IMG/VR virus record: IMGVR_UViG_3300044844_000566
Coordinates: 1 to 29,875 of that record
Length of the DNA stretch: 29,875 bases
Source of the DNA: a virus
Direction: 5' to 3' (one strand)
The translations under genes were made by a program, and so were the position numbers. Below are positions 6,781 to 14,372 of this stretch, in pieces (the stretch's first letter is position 1; each line of letters starts with the position of its first letter). Below the pieces are notes generated by a model that was given only the letters and a program-made list of their open reading frames with translations, made no database searches and was not told the origin of the DNA.

Positions 6781-7351
6781 GCCTGTGACGCTTTCAGAGG
6801 CTAAGGCCCACCTGCGGGTCGATACGGCCACCGACGATGCCTACATCGGCTCGCTCATCACGGCGGCCCGTGAGTGGTGCGAGCAGTACCTGGATCGCAC
6901 GCTGGTGCATACCCAGTGGGTCATGCGGTTCGACTCGTTTCCGCCAGACGGCACCATGGACATCGAGCTGCCACGCCCGCCGATGGCGACGGCCGGCACT
7001 ACCACGGCGGTTGCCCTGACGTTCACGTACGAGAACGGCACCACGTCTACCTACTCGACGGCCAGTTACCGCGTGGACCGGGACGGCGTGCCGGGCACCG
7101 TGAAGACGCTGTACGGCCAGACGTGGCCGCCGCACCTGCAGGACGATAACGCGATCAGCGTGACCTGGTGGGGCGGATACGGTGCCAGCGGCACAAGTGT
7201 GCCGGCGGCGATCCGCCACGCCATCTTGATGCTTACTGCCCACTGGTACGAAAGCCGCCTGGCGGCTGTTGCCACGGGTGCCGTGCCGCAGGACGTGCCC
7301 TATGGCGTGAAGTCTTTGCTGGACTCGCAGAAGTGGGGCAGCTACCGATGA
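6737..7351 (+). CDS. Head-tail connector protein (gp6-like)
   Basis: This 204-residue protein is the likely first adaptor ring under the portal. The helical N-terminal half has the family signature 'VTLSEAKAHLRVDTATDDAYIGSLITAAREWCEQYLDRTL', seen in HK97 gp6 and SPP1 gp15 type connectors. A beta-rich insert and a final helix (VPAAIRHAILMLTAHWYESR) follow. The start GTG 6737 lies inside the previous gene, a 44-nt overlap. It ends at TGA 7349-7351, overlapping the next start as ATGA. Confidence 0.85.
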   Translation: MQYRSLTRQTAPAVEPVTLSEAKAHLRVDTATDDAYIGSLITAAREWCEQYLDRTLVHTQWVMRFDSFPPDGTMDIELPRPPMATAGTTTAVALTFTYENGTTSTYSTASYRVDRDGVPGTVKTLYGQTWPPHLQDDNAISVTWWGGYGASGTSVPAAIRHAILMLTAHWYESRLAAVATGAVPQDVPYGVKSLLDSQKWGSYR

Positions 7352-7665
7352 TCGACCCCGGCAAGCTCCGCGAGCGTGTCACGGTGCAGATCGCCAGCGG
7401 CACCACCAATGCCCTCGGCGAAACGGTGCTGGCCTGGGCTGACTCGTCGGCCGTGTGGGCGAGCGTCGAAGGCGTGTCTTCCCGCGAAGCCCTGGCGGCT
7501 GGCCAGCAGGATACGACAATCACGCACCGCGTGCGGCTCCGCTACCTGCAGGGCCTGACGCAGCGTGATCGGTTCTCGTGGCGATCTCGCACGCTGAACA
7601 TCGTCAGCCTGCTCGAGTACAAAAACCGGGCCGAGCACGTTGCCATCTGCGAAGAGGTGACGTGA
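7348..7665 (+). CDS. Head-tail joining / adaptor protein (SPP1 gp16-like)
   Basis: This 105-residue protein starts at ATG 7348 inside an ATGA overlap. It matches the head-tail joining family: it opens MIDPGKLRERVTVQI and then has 'ETVLAWADSSAVWASVEGVSSRE', a conserved RLRYLQGLTQRDRFSWRSRTLNI region and a short C-terminal strand. Such proteins form the stopper or adaptor ring that closes the head after packaging. Size, motif order and position agree with that role. Confidence 0.85.
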   Translation: MIDPGKLRERVTVQIASGTTNALGETVLAWADSSAVWASVEGVSSREALAAGQQDTTITHRVRLRYLQGLTQRDRFSWRSRTLNIVSLLEYKNRAEHVAICEEVT

Positions 7666-8393
7666 TGGCTGGCGGAATCGACGTGAAAGTTGAGTTTCCC
7701 GAGCTGCGGGAATTGCAGAAGGCTTTCCGCCAGTTCCGGCCGAGCCTTGCCAGGAAACACATGGGTGCGGCGATTCGTCGCAGCCTAAAGCCTGGGCTGA
7801 CTGCTCTTCGTGGCAACGTCACCAAAGGGCCGACCGGCAATCTCGCTCGTGCGATCACCAGCAAAGTCAAAACGTACGTGAGCGGAAATGCGGTTGGCCT
7901 GGTTGGATTTACCGCAGCCGGTAGCGGTAAAGCAAAATCGGCAGGCGGCGGAACCGTAAAGAAGGGGAAGGATCGAGCGTTCCACGCTGGCTTCGTGGAG
8001 TTCGGCACAAAAGAGCGAATCATAAAAACATCGTCACGGCGCAGCGGCGCGTCGATTGCGTCCAGCTTCAAGACGATGGGGCAGTTCAAGATTGCCCGAG
8101 TGGCCAAGCGTGGGAAGTTTGCGGGCGTTGTCAGGGTCAACACGTCCCCGAAGTATCCCAAGGCGTTCTTCAAGAAGGCTCCGCGTGGCGAGCTTTTGCG
8201 GATTCCAGAAATGCCGGTTGGCGGCAGGAAGGGGCAGCCGCCAGTGAAGACTGCCTACAAGGAGTCGCTAAGCACAATGCGCGGGCAGCTGGCCATTGAG
8301 ATGACCAATGCGCTCCTAAAGGCACAGAAAGACCTTGCCGCCAATTTCCCAGTAAGGCGAAACAATTCGGACGTGGGGCCAACACCCTTCTAG
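7665..8393 (+). CDS. Tail completion protein, HK97 gp10-like
   Basis: This 242-residue protein starts at ATG 7665, overlapping the previous TGA by one base. Its N-terminus (VKVEFPELRELQKAFRQF) and the central HAGFVEFGTKER motif are characteristic of the HK97 gp10-like family, which joins the tail to the connector. It is longer than many members (commonly around 120-160 residues), because of a Lys/Ser/Gly-rich region and an extended C-terminus. The sequence appears less GC-rich than its neighbours by eye. Confidence 0.8.
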   Translation: MAGGIDVKVEFPELRELQKAFRQFRPSLARKHMGAAIRRSLKPGLTALRGNVTKGPTGNLARAITSKVKTYVSGNAVGLVGFTAAGSGKAKSAGGGTVKKGKDRAFHAGFVEFGTKERIIKTSSRRSGASIASSFKTMGQFKIARVAKRGKFAGVVRVNTSPKYPKAFFKKAPRGELLRIPEMPVGGRKGQPPVKTAYKESLSTMRGQLAIEMTNALLKAQKDLAANFPVRRNNSDVGPTPF

Positions 8394-8395
8394 CC

Positions 8396-8812
8396 ATGTC
8401 ACTGAAATCCCCTGAAGCCGTTCTCCGCACTGCCCTGGTTGGCACCACGGCCGTCACGTCGCTCGTGAGCTCGAGGATCTACCCGGTGCTGGCCCCGGCG
8501 TCGGCGGCTCTGCCGTTCGTCACGTGGCGGCGCTCAGGCATCGACAGAGAGCAAACGCTAGGCGGGCCGATGGGCATGCCCCGCGTGAGCGTCGAGTACA
8601 GCATTTACGGCACGACCTACGAAGAGGCCCGTCAGGTGGCTGACGCCATGCGTCGCGTTCTGGATGGGTACGGCGGCACGTCGGACAATACAGAAGTCAA
8701 GCAGGCGTCGTTGGAAGACGAGTCCGACGATTTCGTGCAGCTGGCTGGAGCGGATCTCCCGCCGGTCTATCAGGTGACGCAGCGTTACGACGTGTGGTGG
8801 AGCGAGGGATAA
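8396..8812 (+). CDS. Tail terminator / DUF3168-like protein
   Basis: This 138-residue protein starts at ATG 8396, two bases after the previous stop. It resembles the DUF3168 family of tail terminator or completion proteins: an N-terminal helix (AVLRTALVGTTAVTSLVSSRIYPVLAP), a strand LPFVTWRRSG, then 'VSVEYSIYGTTYEEARQVADAMRRVLDGY' and a terminal strand (VYQVTQRYDVWW). These proteins cap the tail tube and set its end. The position between gp10-like and tail-tube genes supports this. Confidence 0.85.
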   Translation: MSLKSPEAVLRTALVGTTAVTSLVSSRIYPVLAPASAALPFVTWRRSGIDREQTLGGPMGMPRVSVEYSIYGTTYEEARQVADAMRRVLDGYGGTSDNTEVKQASLEDESDDFVQLAGADLPPVYQVTQRYDVWWSEG

Positions 8813-8815
8813 AGC

Positions 8816-9193
8816 ATGCCATATACGCCCCATGATTCCAGCGGCACGACGTTGTCCTTTGCCGGTTCAACGTACACCGTCACGAGCATCACCTACAGCA
8901 TCACAGACCAAGCTGCCGCCGATCAGATCGACGTTTCGCACCTCGGCCAAACGACCGGCAGCACGGTGCTCACGCTTTCCCGTCCGCTCAAGGGCTCGGC
9001 TGGTGACACTGGCAAGGAAGTCACCATCGAATACCTGGCAGCCTCGGGCACGCCAATCGCTCAGGGGCAGACGGGCACGCTAGCGATCACTGGCGGAATC
9101 ACGCTCAGCGTCACCGCCACCTGCAAGTCATCGAGCGTGACGCTGACAGTTAACGACGCCGTGCGTGGTTCTGCCGCCTTCCAGGTGCCGTAG
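8816..9193 (+). CDS. Probable major tail tube protein
   Basis: This 125-residue, Thr/Ser-rich, beta-strand-dominated protein starts at ATG 8816. The segment QIDVSHLGQTTGSTVLTLSR and the repeated TVTS/TLAITGGITLSVTA pattern fit a tail tube subunit. Its place just after the DUF3168-like gene and before the tail chaperones is where siphophages carry the major tail protein. The next gene encodes another small beta-rich protein, so which of the two builds the tube is uncertain. Confidence 0.65.
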   Translation: MPYTPHDSSGTTLSFAGSTYTVTSITYSITDQAAADQIDVSHLGQTTGSTVLTLSRPLKGSAGDTGKEVTIEYLAASGTPIAQGQTGTLAITGGITLSVTATCKSSSVTLTVNDAVRGSAAFQVP

Positions 9194-9211
9194 TCCCACA
9201 GGGAGGCCCCC

Positions 9212-9532
9212 GTGGCGAGCTATAGCGCTGGTGTGTCTGTGACGTGGAACGGCATTGAGTTCCAAGAAGTCACAGGCCTGACGTGGACATACGGCGGCGG
9301 TCCATCCAAGGGCCGCAGCGTCATCTGGACAGACGAAGCCGGCACGTGCAGCGTCGAGTGCCTGGGCGGCAACAACACTGCCACCAGCAACTACGGCGTG
9401 CGTGCCACGCTGGCAATCTCAGGCGGCGGGCAATCCTTGACGAACCCCGCAATATGGGAGTCACTGAGCGTGGCGAATGAGGTGAACGGCGTTACTCGTT
9501 ACACCGTCACGTTCAAACTTCTGGACAACTGA
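9212..9532 (+). CDS. Small beta-rich tail protein
   Basis: This 106-residue protein starts at GTG 9212 with a GGGAGG ribosome-binding site about 8 nt upstream. It is predicted to be mostly beta strands (VSVTWNGIEFQEVTGLTWTY, GVRATLAISGGGQSL, TRYTVTFKLLDN). It may be a second tail tube subunit or a tail tube-associated protein. No specific family was recognised. The gene lies between the probable tail tube gene and the tail chaperone. Confidence 0.6.
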   Translation: MASYSAGVSVTWNGIEFQEVTGLTWTYGGGPSKGRSVIWTDEAGTCSVECLGGNNTATSNYGVRATLAISGGGQSLTNPAIWESLSVANEVNGVTRYTVTFKLLDN

Positions 9533-9535
9533 CCT

Positions 9536-9889
9536 ATGGGACTCAAAGAGCAAATCCAGGCCGCCAGCGTCCGCAAGCCGCTGAAGGTCCACGTAAAGGA
9601 ATGGAACCTGGACGTGTTCGTTCGCGTGCTCAGCGTCGGCGAGCGTGACGATTGGGAGCTGGCTTGGCTCGACATCAGAAACAAAGGCGTCGAGAAGTTC
9701 CACAACTTCCGTGCGTTCTACCTGGCTCGCACCCTTTGCGACGAGCACGGCGTGCGGATCTACCAAGACAACGAACTGGATGAAGTGGCGAAGCTCGATG
9801 GTGCGGTGATGGGCGAATTGTTCGACGTGGCCCAGCGTCACAACAAACTCACGGAGGCGGACGTAGTCGAACTAGCCGGCGAGCTTTAA
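9536..9889 (+). CDS. Tail assembly chaperone, short form (gpG-like)
   Basis: This 117-residue protein is the likely gpG-type chaperone that coats the tape measure before tail tube assembly. Sequence features are a folded N-terminal part (LKVHVKEWNLDVFVRVLSVGERDDWE) and a helical C-terminal region ending KLTEADVVELAGEL. The frame ends at TAA 9887-9889 in the context CTT-TAA-C. An overlapping open frame continues directly from this point, as in gpG/gpGT pairs. The gene lies just before the tape measure, the expected place. Confidence 0.8.
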   Translation: MGLKEQIQAASVRKPLKVHVKEWNLDVFVRVLSVGERDDWELAWLDIRNKGVEKFHNFRAFYLARTLCDEHGVRIYQDNELDEVAKLDGAVMGELFDVAQRHNKLTEADVVELAGEL

Positions 9890-9890
9890 C
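9884..9890 (+). promoter_or_regulatory. Probable +1 ribosomal frameshift site CTT-TAA-C
   Basis: At the end of the short chaperone frame a Leu codon CTT (9884-9886) is followed by the stop TAA and a C. Slipping +1 from CUU to UUU lets translation continue with AAC (9888). The arrangement matches the CUU-stop-C slippery core of bacterial prfB (RF2). The stimulatory SD-like element of prfB is not evident here. Confidence 0.65.
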
Positions 9891-10196
9891 GCCAGACCAT
9901 CGCGGCGGTTCTTGTTCATGCTGGCCGGGCATCTCGGAATGACGGTTGGCGAGCTCGAGCAACGGATGGACAGTCGAGAGTTGAGCGAGTGGCTGGCGTT
10001 TGCCCGCTACTACCAGCCGCTCGACAACTCGTGGGCACAAACGGGAGTGATTGCTAGTGCGGTCCTGGCCCCGTACTCGCGGCGTGGCCACATACCAAAG
10101 CCTGCAGATTTCGTCCCAACCGAAGCCCCGCCGCAACACCGCTCGCAGCTGCTCGACGTGCTCGCCCAGATGAAAACCGACCTAGACGGGAAATGA
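9888..10196 (+). CDS. Tail assembly chaperone, frameshifted extension (gpT-like)
   Basis: This frame should be expressed as a fusion with the upstream gene by +1 frameshifting, giving about 219 residues. Immediately after the shift it reads NARPSRRFLFMLAGHLGMTVGE, then 'LEQRMDSRELSEWLAFARYYQP'. This is the 'TVxEL...xSxxELxEWxAF' pattern common in phage tail chaperone extensions, which bind the tape measure and tail tube subunits. The frame is open from 9876. Independent starts at TTG 9912 or ATG 9918 are possible, but they lack a clear ribosome-binding site and cut off conserved-looking sequence. It ends at TGA 10194-10196, next to the tape measure start. Confidence 0.75.
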   Translation, partial: NARPSRRFLFMLAGHLGMTVGELEQRMDSRELSEWLAFARYYQPLDNSWAQTGVIASAVLAPYSRRGHIPKPADFVPTEAPPQHRSQLLDVLAQMKTDLDGK

Positions 10197-10197
10197 C

Positions 10198-11535
10198 ATG
10201 AGTACGGCACTTGGATTGGCAATGCAGATCAGTGCCAACACGGCCCAGCTGGCTCAGGCTGTGGCCGATGTGAATGCCAAGCTCGACTCTATGGGCGAGG
10301 CTGGCAAGAAAGCGTCCAGCGATCTCGGCACGCTGAAGAACATCGAGATTGGCAAGCTAGCTCTGGGCGGCATCCAGGCGGCAACCACTGCTTTTCTCAG
10401 CCTGACGAGCGCGGTGACTGGGGCCGTCACGTCTGTGACATCGTTTGCCCTGAGCGTGGGCGAAGAGCTCGACGCACTGAACGACGTGGCCAACCGGACA
10501 GGCGTTGGCGTCGAGGCGTTGCAGGCGTATGCACGGGCCGCCGCCGATACTGGCGTCAGCGTCGAATCGTTCGCCAAGCAGATTCAGAAACTGACGGTCA
10601 ACATTGGTGCGGCCTCGCTGGACGATAAGGCCCAAAAGAAGTTCGAGGCCCTTGGCATCGTCTTTGAGGAGCTGAAGGCGGCGACCCCAGAGCAGCAGTT
10701 CGAGCAGGTGGTGGATGCGATCTCTCGGATTGCAGACCCTGCCGAGCGGGCCGCCACGGCGGTCAAGTTCTTTGGCAAGGGCGGCATCGAGCTTGGCGAG
10801 TTGTTCACGCTTGGCCCTGGTGCGCTCACGAATATGAGGCAGGAAGCCATCGCGCTCGGCCAGGTTGTCGATGCAGATGCCGTCAAGGCGATCGACAACA
10901 TGAACGATTCATTCGCTGCGGTGTATGCCACGGTCAAAGGCCTGACAGGCACGATTCTCGGCGAGCTTGCTGGCCCAATTAGCACGATCGCACAGGAGCT
11001 TCTTGGAGTAATTAGGCAGGCCGGGCCGCAGCAGATTGCCCAGCAGGTGGCCAGCGGCTTGCTCGATTTCATCAAGCTGGCTGGCAATGCGTTCTTCCAG
11101 TTGGCTGAATTTATCGAGGCGTTTGTAAAGAAGTTCGCTCCTGTCCTCGGGCTGGACATCCGCAACGAAGCCGAGAAAGAACTGGACGCACTGCGCACTC
11201 AGCAGCAGGCGGCAGCACAGGGGCAAGGCGCAGCTGTTGACGGCTTTGGCAGGCCGATCGCAAACGCTGCAGCCGTCCAGGAGGCGGATCGTGCGCGAGT
11301 CGAACGGATTGCACAACTCGAGGCGCAGATCGCCGCAGAGGCATCCAACAGCGTGCTTAATCGTTTCCAGGCCAACTTCAACGCAGCCATCGACACGGCA
11401 ACTCAATCACTGCAGCAGAAGATGGAGCAGAGCGCCGCAAGCACTGCACCAAACGCCGCCGAGGAAAAGCAGGTCACGCTGCTCGAGCAGATCAACCGAA
11501 ATGGCCAGATCGGAACCGTGGAGATCCTGAACTAG
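10198..11535 (+). CDS. Tail tape measure protein
   Basis: This 445-residue protein starts at ATG 10198, one base after the chaperone stop. It is Ala/Gln-rich and almost entirely helical. It has two hydrophobic stretches around residues 55-95 (LGGIQAATTAFLSLTSAVTGAV) and 235-310, and a long coiled-coil-like C-terminal half with many Gln and Ala. In siphophages this protein sets tail length at roughly 0.15 nm per residue, so a short tail of somewhat under 70 nm would be expected. The segment DALNDVANRTGVGVEALQAYARAA is typical of tape measure N-terminal regions. Confidence 0.85.
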   Translation: MSTALGLAMQISANTAQLAQAVADVNAKLDSMGEAGKKASSDLGTLKNIEIGKLALGGIQAATTAFLSLTSAVTGAVTSVTSFALSVGEELDALNDVANRTGVGVEALQAYARAAADTGVSVESFAKQIQKLTVNIGAASLDDKAQKKFEALGIVFEELKAATPEQQFEQVVDAISRIADPAERAATAVKFFGKGGIELGELFTLGPGALTNMRQEAIALGQVVDADAVKAIDNMNDSFAAVYATVKGLTGTILGELAGPISTIAQELLGVIRQAGPQQIAQQVASGLLDFIKLAGNAFFQLAEFIEAFVKKFAPVLGLDIRNEAEKELDALRTQQQAAAQGQGAAVDGFGRPIANAAAVQEADRARVERIAQLEAQIAAEASNSVLNRFQANFNAAIDTATQSLQQKMEQSAASTAPNAAEEKQVTLLEQINRNGQIGTVEILN

Positions 11536-11537
11536 CC

Positions 11538-12422
11538 ATGTCCGTACTTGCCTTCCGCGAAGTTCTGCCGCGCACGTTTACGCATCGGTTTGGCGAAAGC
11601 CCGACTGCAGAGCGGAAGTTCGTAGTCACGACCACGCAGCCTGTCGCGCACCAGCTGCTGCTGAACACCGTTGGCATCTTCCACGGTGCGAGCCATCCGG
11701 AATTCACCTACCTGCGTTGCACGGAAGGCAGCGTCACCGAGCCAGACCGGCAGCACGCCGAGATCACGTACCGCTACGAAGTGCCCAACGTAGGCACGGA
11801 AGACTACCAGCCCAACCCGCTGGCACGCCGTGACGTGTGGTCGTTCTCCGTGTCGAGTGCCGCCGTGCCCGCTTTGTACTACTACCACGGCTCCAGCAAT
11901 TCAGACATCCGCCCGCTCGTCAACGCTGCGGGCGATTACATCGAAGGGCTGCAGGCCGTTGAGGGCGAGATTAAGGCGACGATTACCGGCAACCGCCCGA
12001 CGTTCCCGCTTTCCGTTGCTGGCAGCGTCACAAACTCCATCAACTCCGCACCGTACCTTGGCGGCGCTGCATACACCTGGCTGTGCCAAGGCATCTCCGC
12101 TCAGCAGCAGCTCGAGGTGGTGAACGACGTTGAAGTGAAATACTGGAGCGTAAGCGTCGAGCTTGTGTACCGCTCTAGCACGTGGGTCATGAAGATCCCG
12201 CACGTGGGCTGGCACTACGTCACGGGCGGCAGCAAGACGAAATGCTGGGTGTATCAGGGCGAGGGCAGCGAAAAGGAAAGGGTAGATGCCTCTGCCCCGC
12301 AGCCGCTCACCGAATCCGGCAACATGAAATACCCCGGCGCGGAAGGCAACCCAGACCAGCTGCTGCGTCGCGTCCACCAGGCCATCGACTTCACAGGTTT
12401 TTTCGGCACCCCGCCGTTCTAA
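11538..12422 (+). CDS. Putative tail / virion structural protein
   Basis: This 294-residue protein starts at ATG 11538, two bases after the tape measure stop. It is beta-rich with many aromatic residues and no recognised family. Notable stretches are RTFTHRFGESPTAERKFVV, YRYEVPNVGTEDYQPNPL and HVGWHYVTGGSKTKCWVYQG. Its position after the tape measure corresponds to distal tail or tail-tip genes in other siphophages. A distal tail or baseplate role is an inference from position only. Confidence 0.6.
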   Translation: MSVLAFREVLPRTFTHRFGESPTAERKFVVTTTQPVAHQLLLNTVGIFHGASHPEFTYLRCTEGSVTEPDRQHAEITYRYEVPNVGTEDYQPNPLARRDVWSFSVSSAAVPALYYYHGSSNSDIRPLVNAAGDYIEGLQAVEGEIKATITGNRPTFPLSVAGSVTNSINSAPYLGGAAYTWLCQGISAQQQLEVVNDVEVKYWSVSVELVYRSSTWVMKIPHVGWHYVTGGSKTKCWVYQGEGSEKERVDASAPQPLTESGNMKYPGAEGNPDQLLRRVHQAIDFTGFFGTPPF

Positions 12423-12434
12423 GGAGCCCGCCCC

Positions 12435-12803
12435 ATGCCCGACATCAACTACACGATCAATGCCCAAGTGCAGAAAGGCGCTCTCTCGCAGCAGTTCGCC
12501 GCGTCTGGAATCACTGCCGACATCGCCACGGCCGGCATTCTGGCCGTAACGCTGAACCTCGGCACTGCCGTCACGCAGATCAGCACGGCAACGATGGGCA
12601 GCCTCGGCCTGTGCTTTGCCCGTTCGCTCGCCACGGAGACCACGCACACCGTGAGCTTCGGCCGGTTCGACGGCACGAACCTCCACGAGACTGTCAGCCT
12701 GCGTGCTGGTGAGGCTGCGATCCTGCGGCTGGCGGCTGGCAACTACGCCGCGAAGGCTGCCGTAGGTGGCTCCCGCCTGGTGCTCACCGTGCTCGAGGAC
12801 TGA
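12435..12803 (+). CDS. Putative small virion protein, beta-rich
   Basis: This 122-residue protein starts at ATG 12435, with AAGGAG about 8 nt upstream. It is rich in Ala, Thr and Gly with alternating hydrophobic strands (ADIATAGILAVTLNLGTAV, GEAAILRLAAGNYAAKAAVGG). No catalytic motif is seen and the family is unknown. It belongs to the tail-tip gene run, transcribed with its neighbours at spacings of 2-12 nt. It may be a tail decoration or fibre-associated protein. Confidence 0.55.
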   Translation: MPDINYTINAQVQKGALSQQFAASGITADIATAGILAVTLNLGTAVTQISTATMGSLGLCFARSLATETTHTVSFGRFDGTNLHETVSLRAGEAAILRLAAGNYAAKAAVGGSRLVLTVLED

Positions 12804-12805
12804 CC

Positions 12806-13399
12806 ATGGCCCAGAAGCCAGACGGCAAGCCTGCCCGCACAGAGCGCGTCACGTTCACGAAGCCGGCCGCAGAGCGGATCGCCAAGGTGGTGCGAGCCGT
12901 TGAGGGTGGCGACCGGGACACGGGGCCGCTGACGTTTGGCAACCGTGGCGTGGCTGGCAATCCCAAGCTCTTCCGCGTCTGCACCTTCACCGGCGCGTGG
13001 TCGATCAACGACACGAAAACGGTGACGTTCCGCAATCAGACGGCCACGCCGAATACCGTGGCGGCGGTGAATCTGTTCTTCCCGTTCCCCGCACCAGCGT
13101 CCGCCACTGACTGCGCTATCGCCAAAGACGGCACGGCCTGGTATCTGATCGACGTGCCCTTTGAGACGGCAACGGCCGTTTTCGCAGGGGCGACCACCAC
13201 AGGCATCGTCGTTTCGTCTACGCAATCCACGAGCCGCGTAACTGACGTGACGCTGTCGGCCACGCTCAATACATCAAACTGCACCATTTCAATCGGCAAG
13301 ACGCTTGTCACTGCGTCTACGATTTTCGTGACTGGAACAGCCACCAGCGTCTTTGTGCAGTCCACGTTTACGGCCACGTTCCTGCGGTTCAAGGTGTAG
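12806..13399 (+). CDS. Putative virion protein, Thr-rich beta structure
   Basis: This 197-residue protein starts at ATG 12806. After a basic N-terminus (RTERVTFTKPAAERIAKVVRAVEGG) it becomes a Thr/Val/Ala-rich series of predicted beta strands (VFAGATTTGIVVSSTQST and TLVTASTIFVTGTATSV). This composition is common in phage fibres and decoration proteins, and the many Thr/Ser residues could accept glycans. No family was recognised. Confidence 0.55.
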   Translation: MAQKPDGKPARTERVTFTKPAAERIAKVVRAVEGGDRDTGPLTFGNRGVAGNPKLFRVCTFTGAWSINDTKTVTFRNQTATPNTVAAVNLFFPFPAPASATDCAIAKDGTAWYLIDVPFETATAVFAGATTTGIVVSSTQSTSRVTDVTLSATLNTSNCTISIGKTLVTASTIFVTGTATSVFVQSTFTATFLRFKV

Positions 13400-13401
13400 C
13401 G

Positions 13402-13845
13402 ATGGCGTGTTGTTGTGGGCCTGATAAATGCAACTGCCCAAACTCTCCGCCAGCCACGGTCGAATGCACAGTCTCCGCTGCATATGACACGCTTTTTGGC
13501 ACAGACATTGCCTCTCTTATGGGCACGTACACGCTCACTTTCGATCGCACGGAATTTGCTGATTTATTTGGTGGAGGAAGACAGGTCAGATGGTTCTGGA
13601 AAATCTCCCTGAGTGATGGTGCTTTCGTGCAATATCAAGTTACATGCACTCCTTCAGGTGGTTCGAGGACTTTGCAATACAACTCGCTCGTCAGGCCGCC
13701 AAATACCGTTCGGGAATTTGGTGCGCCGATTATGGCAGTAACTCGCGGCGGCGGAGGTGACTGTAACTTCACCACCCCGAGCGTTCTCAGGGGCGGCCAA
13801 GGCGGCGCGGGTGGCGTCGTTTCCTATGACTTTACGTCTCCCTGA
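13402..13845 (+). CDS. Cys-rich-start virion-associated protein, unknown
   Basis: This 147-residue protein starts at ATG 13402. The first 13 residues hold five cysteines (MACCCGPDKCNCP), suggesting a metal site or disulphide cluster. The rest is beta-rich and ends in a Gly-rich segment (TRGGGGDCNF, LRGGQGGAGG). Its position at the end of the tail module suggests a tail-tip or appendage component, but no homologue was recognised. Base use looks more AT-rich than in adjacent tail genes. Confidence 0.55.
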   Translation: MACCCGPDKCNCPNSPPATVECTVSAAYDTLFGTDIASLMGTYTLTFDRTEFADLFGGGRQVRWFWKISLSDGAFVQYQVTCTPSGGSRTLQYNSLVRPPNTVREFGAPIMAVTRGGGGDCNFTTPSVLRGGQGGAGGVVSYDFTSP

Positions 13846-13849
13846 TGCG

Positions 13850-14233
13850 ATGTGCAGATACGGTGCAGACCTGCGCTGCGTGCGTTGCGGCCACGTCTCA
13901 AAGAACGCTAGACATAGAAGAGCGTGCGTTTTCGGCCCAGGCACCGAGCTAAAAACACTTCTCGCAAAGATCGGAATCACAGCCTCGCCCGACTGCAAAT
14001 GCACCAGCCGCGCCGCCTACATGGACGCCAAGGGCTGCGACTGGTGCGAGAGCGAGGAGGGCATGGACGAGATCATGGGCTTTCTGCGAGAGGCTGCCGA
14101 GGAGCGCGGCCTGCCGTTCCTTGACCTCCCCGCTAGGCTCCTCGTGAAGCGTGCGATTCACAACGCCCGCAAAGCGGAGGCGAAGCGTGCCAAAGAAGCC
14201 GAGCAAGCCGCAGCCGAAGGCCCAGCGGCCTAA
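13850..14233 (+). CDS. Zinc-ribbon protein, phage family of unknown function
   Basis: This 127-residue protein is taken to start at ATG 13850 (MCRYGADLRCVRCGH), where the Cys pattern typical of this type of phage protein begins. An in-frame ATG 13826 lies inside the previous gene. Features are a C-x7-C-x2-C ribbon, a GPGTELKTLLAKIGI segment, a second Cys set (CKC, CDWC) and an Ala/Lys-rich helical tail. Similar short proteins occur in other environmental phages as hypotheticals. A nucleic-acid or protein-interaction role is inferred from the zinc motifs. Confidence 0.65.
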   Translation: MCRYGADLRCVRCGHVSKNARHRRACVFGPGTELKTLLAKIGITASPDCKCTSRAAYMDAKGCDWCESEEGMDEIMGFLREAAEERGLPFLDLPARLLVKRAIHNARKAEAKRAKEAEQAAAEGPAA

Positions 14234-14372
14234 TCTCGCCGAGCTCGACTTCGAGGACGATGAGGCCACGGGCCTCGGCATCATCGACGATGACGGCAAC
14301 ATGGTCCTGCGGCGTGATGCCGCTAAGCGGAAGCCGAAGGCAACTGCACGGAGGAAGAAGCATGGCGGGTGA
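14187..14372 (+). CDS. Small basic protein, unknown
   Basis: This 61-residue protein is read from GTG 14187, which has GGAGG six bases upstream (14176-14180); an upstream GTG at 14151 is less supported. It is strongly basic at both ends (VPKKPSKPQPKAQR and RKPKATARRKKHGG), with an acidic centre (LAELDFEDDEATGLGIIDDDG). It overlaps the zinc-ribbon gene by 47 nt and the next gene by 11 nt. No family was recognised. Such composition could suit nucleic-acid binding. Confidence 0.5.
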   Translation: MPKKPSKPQPKAQRPNLAELDFEDDEATGLGIIDDDGNMVLRRDAAKRKPKATARRKKHGG

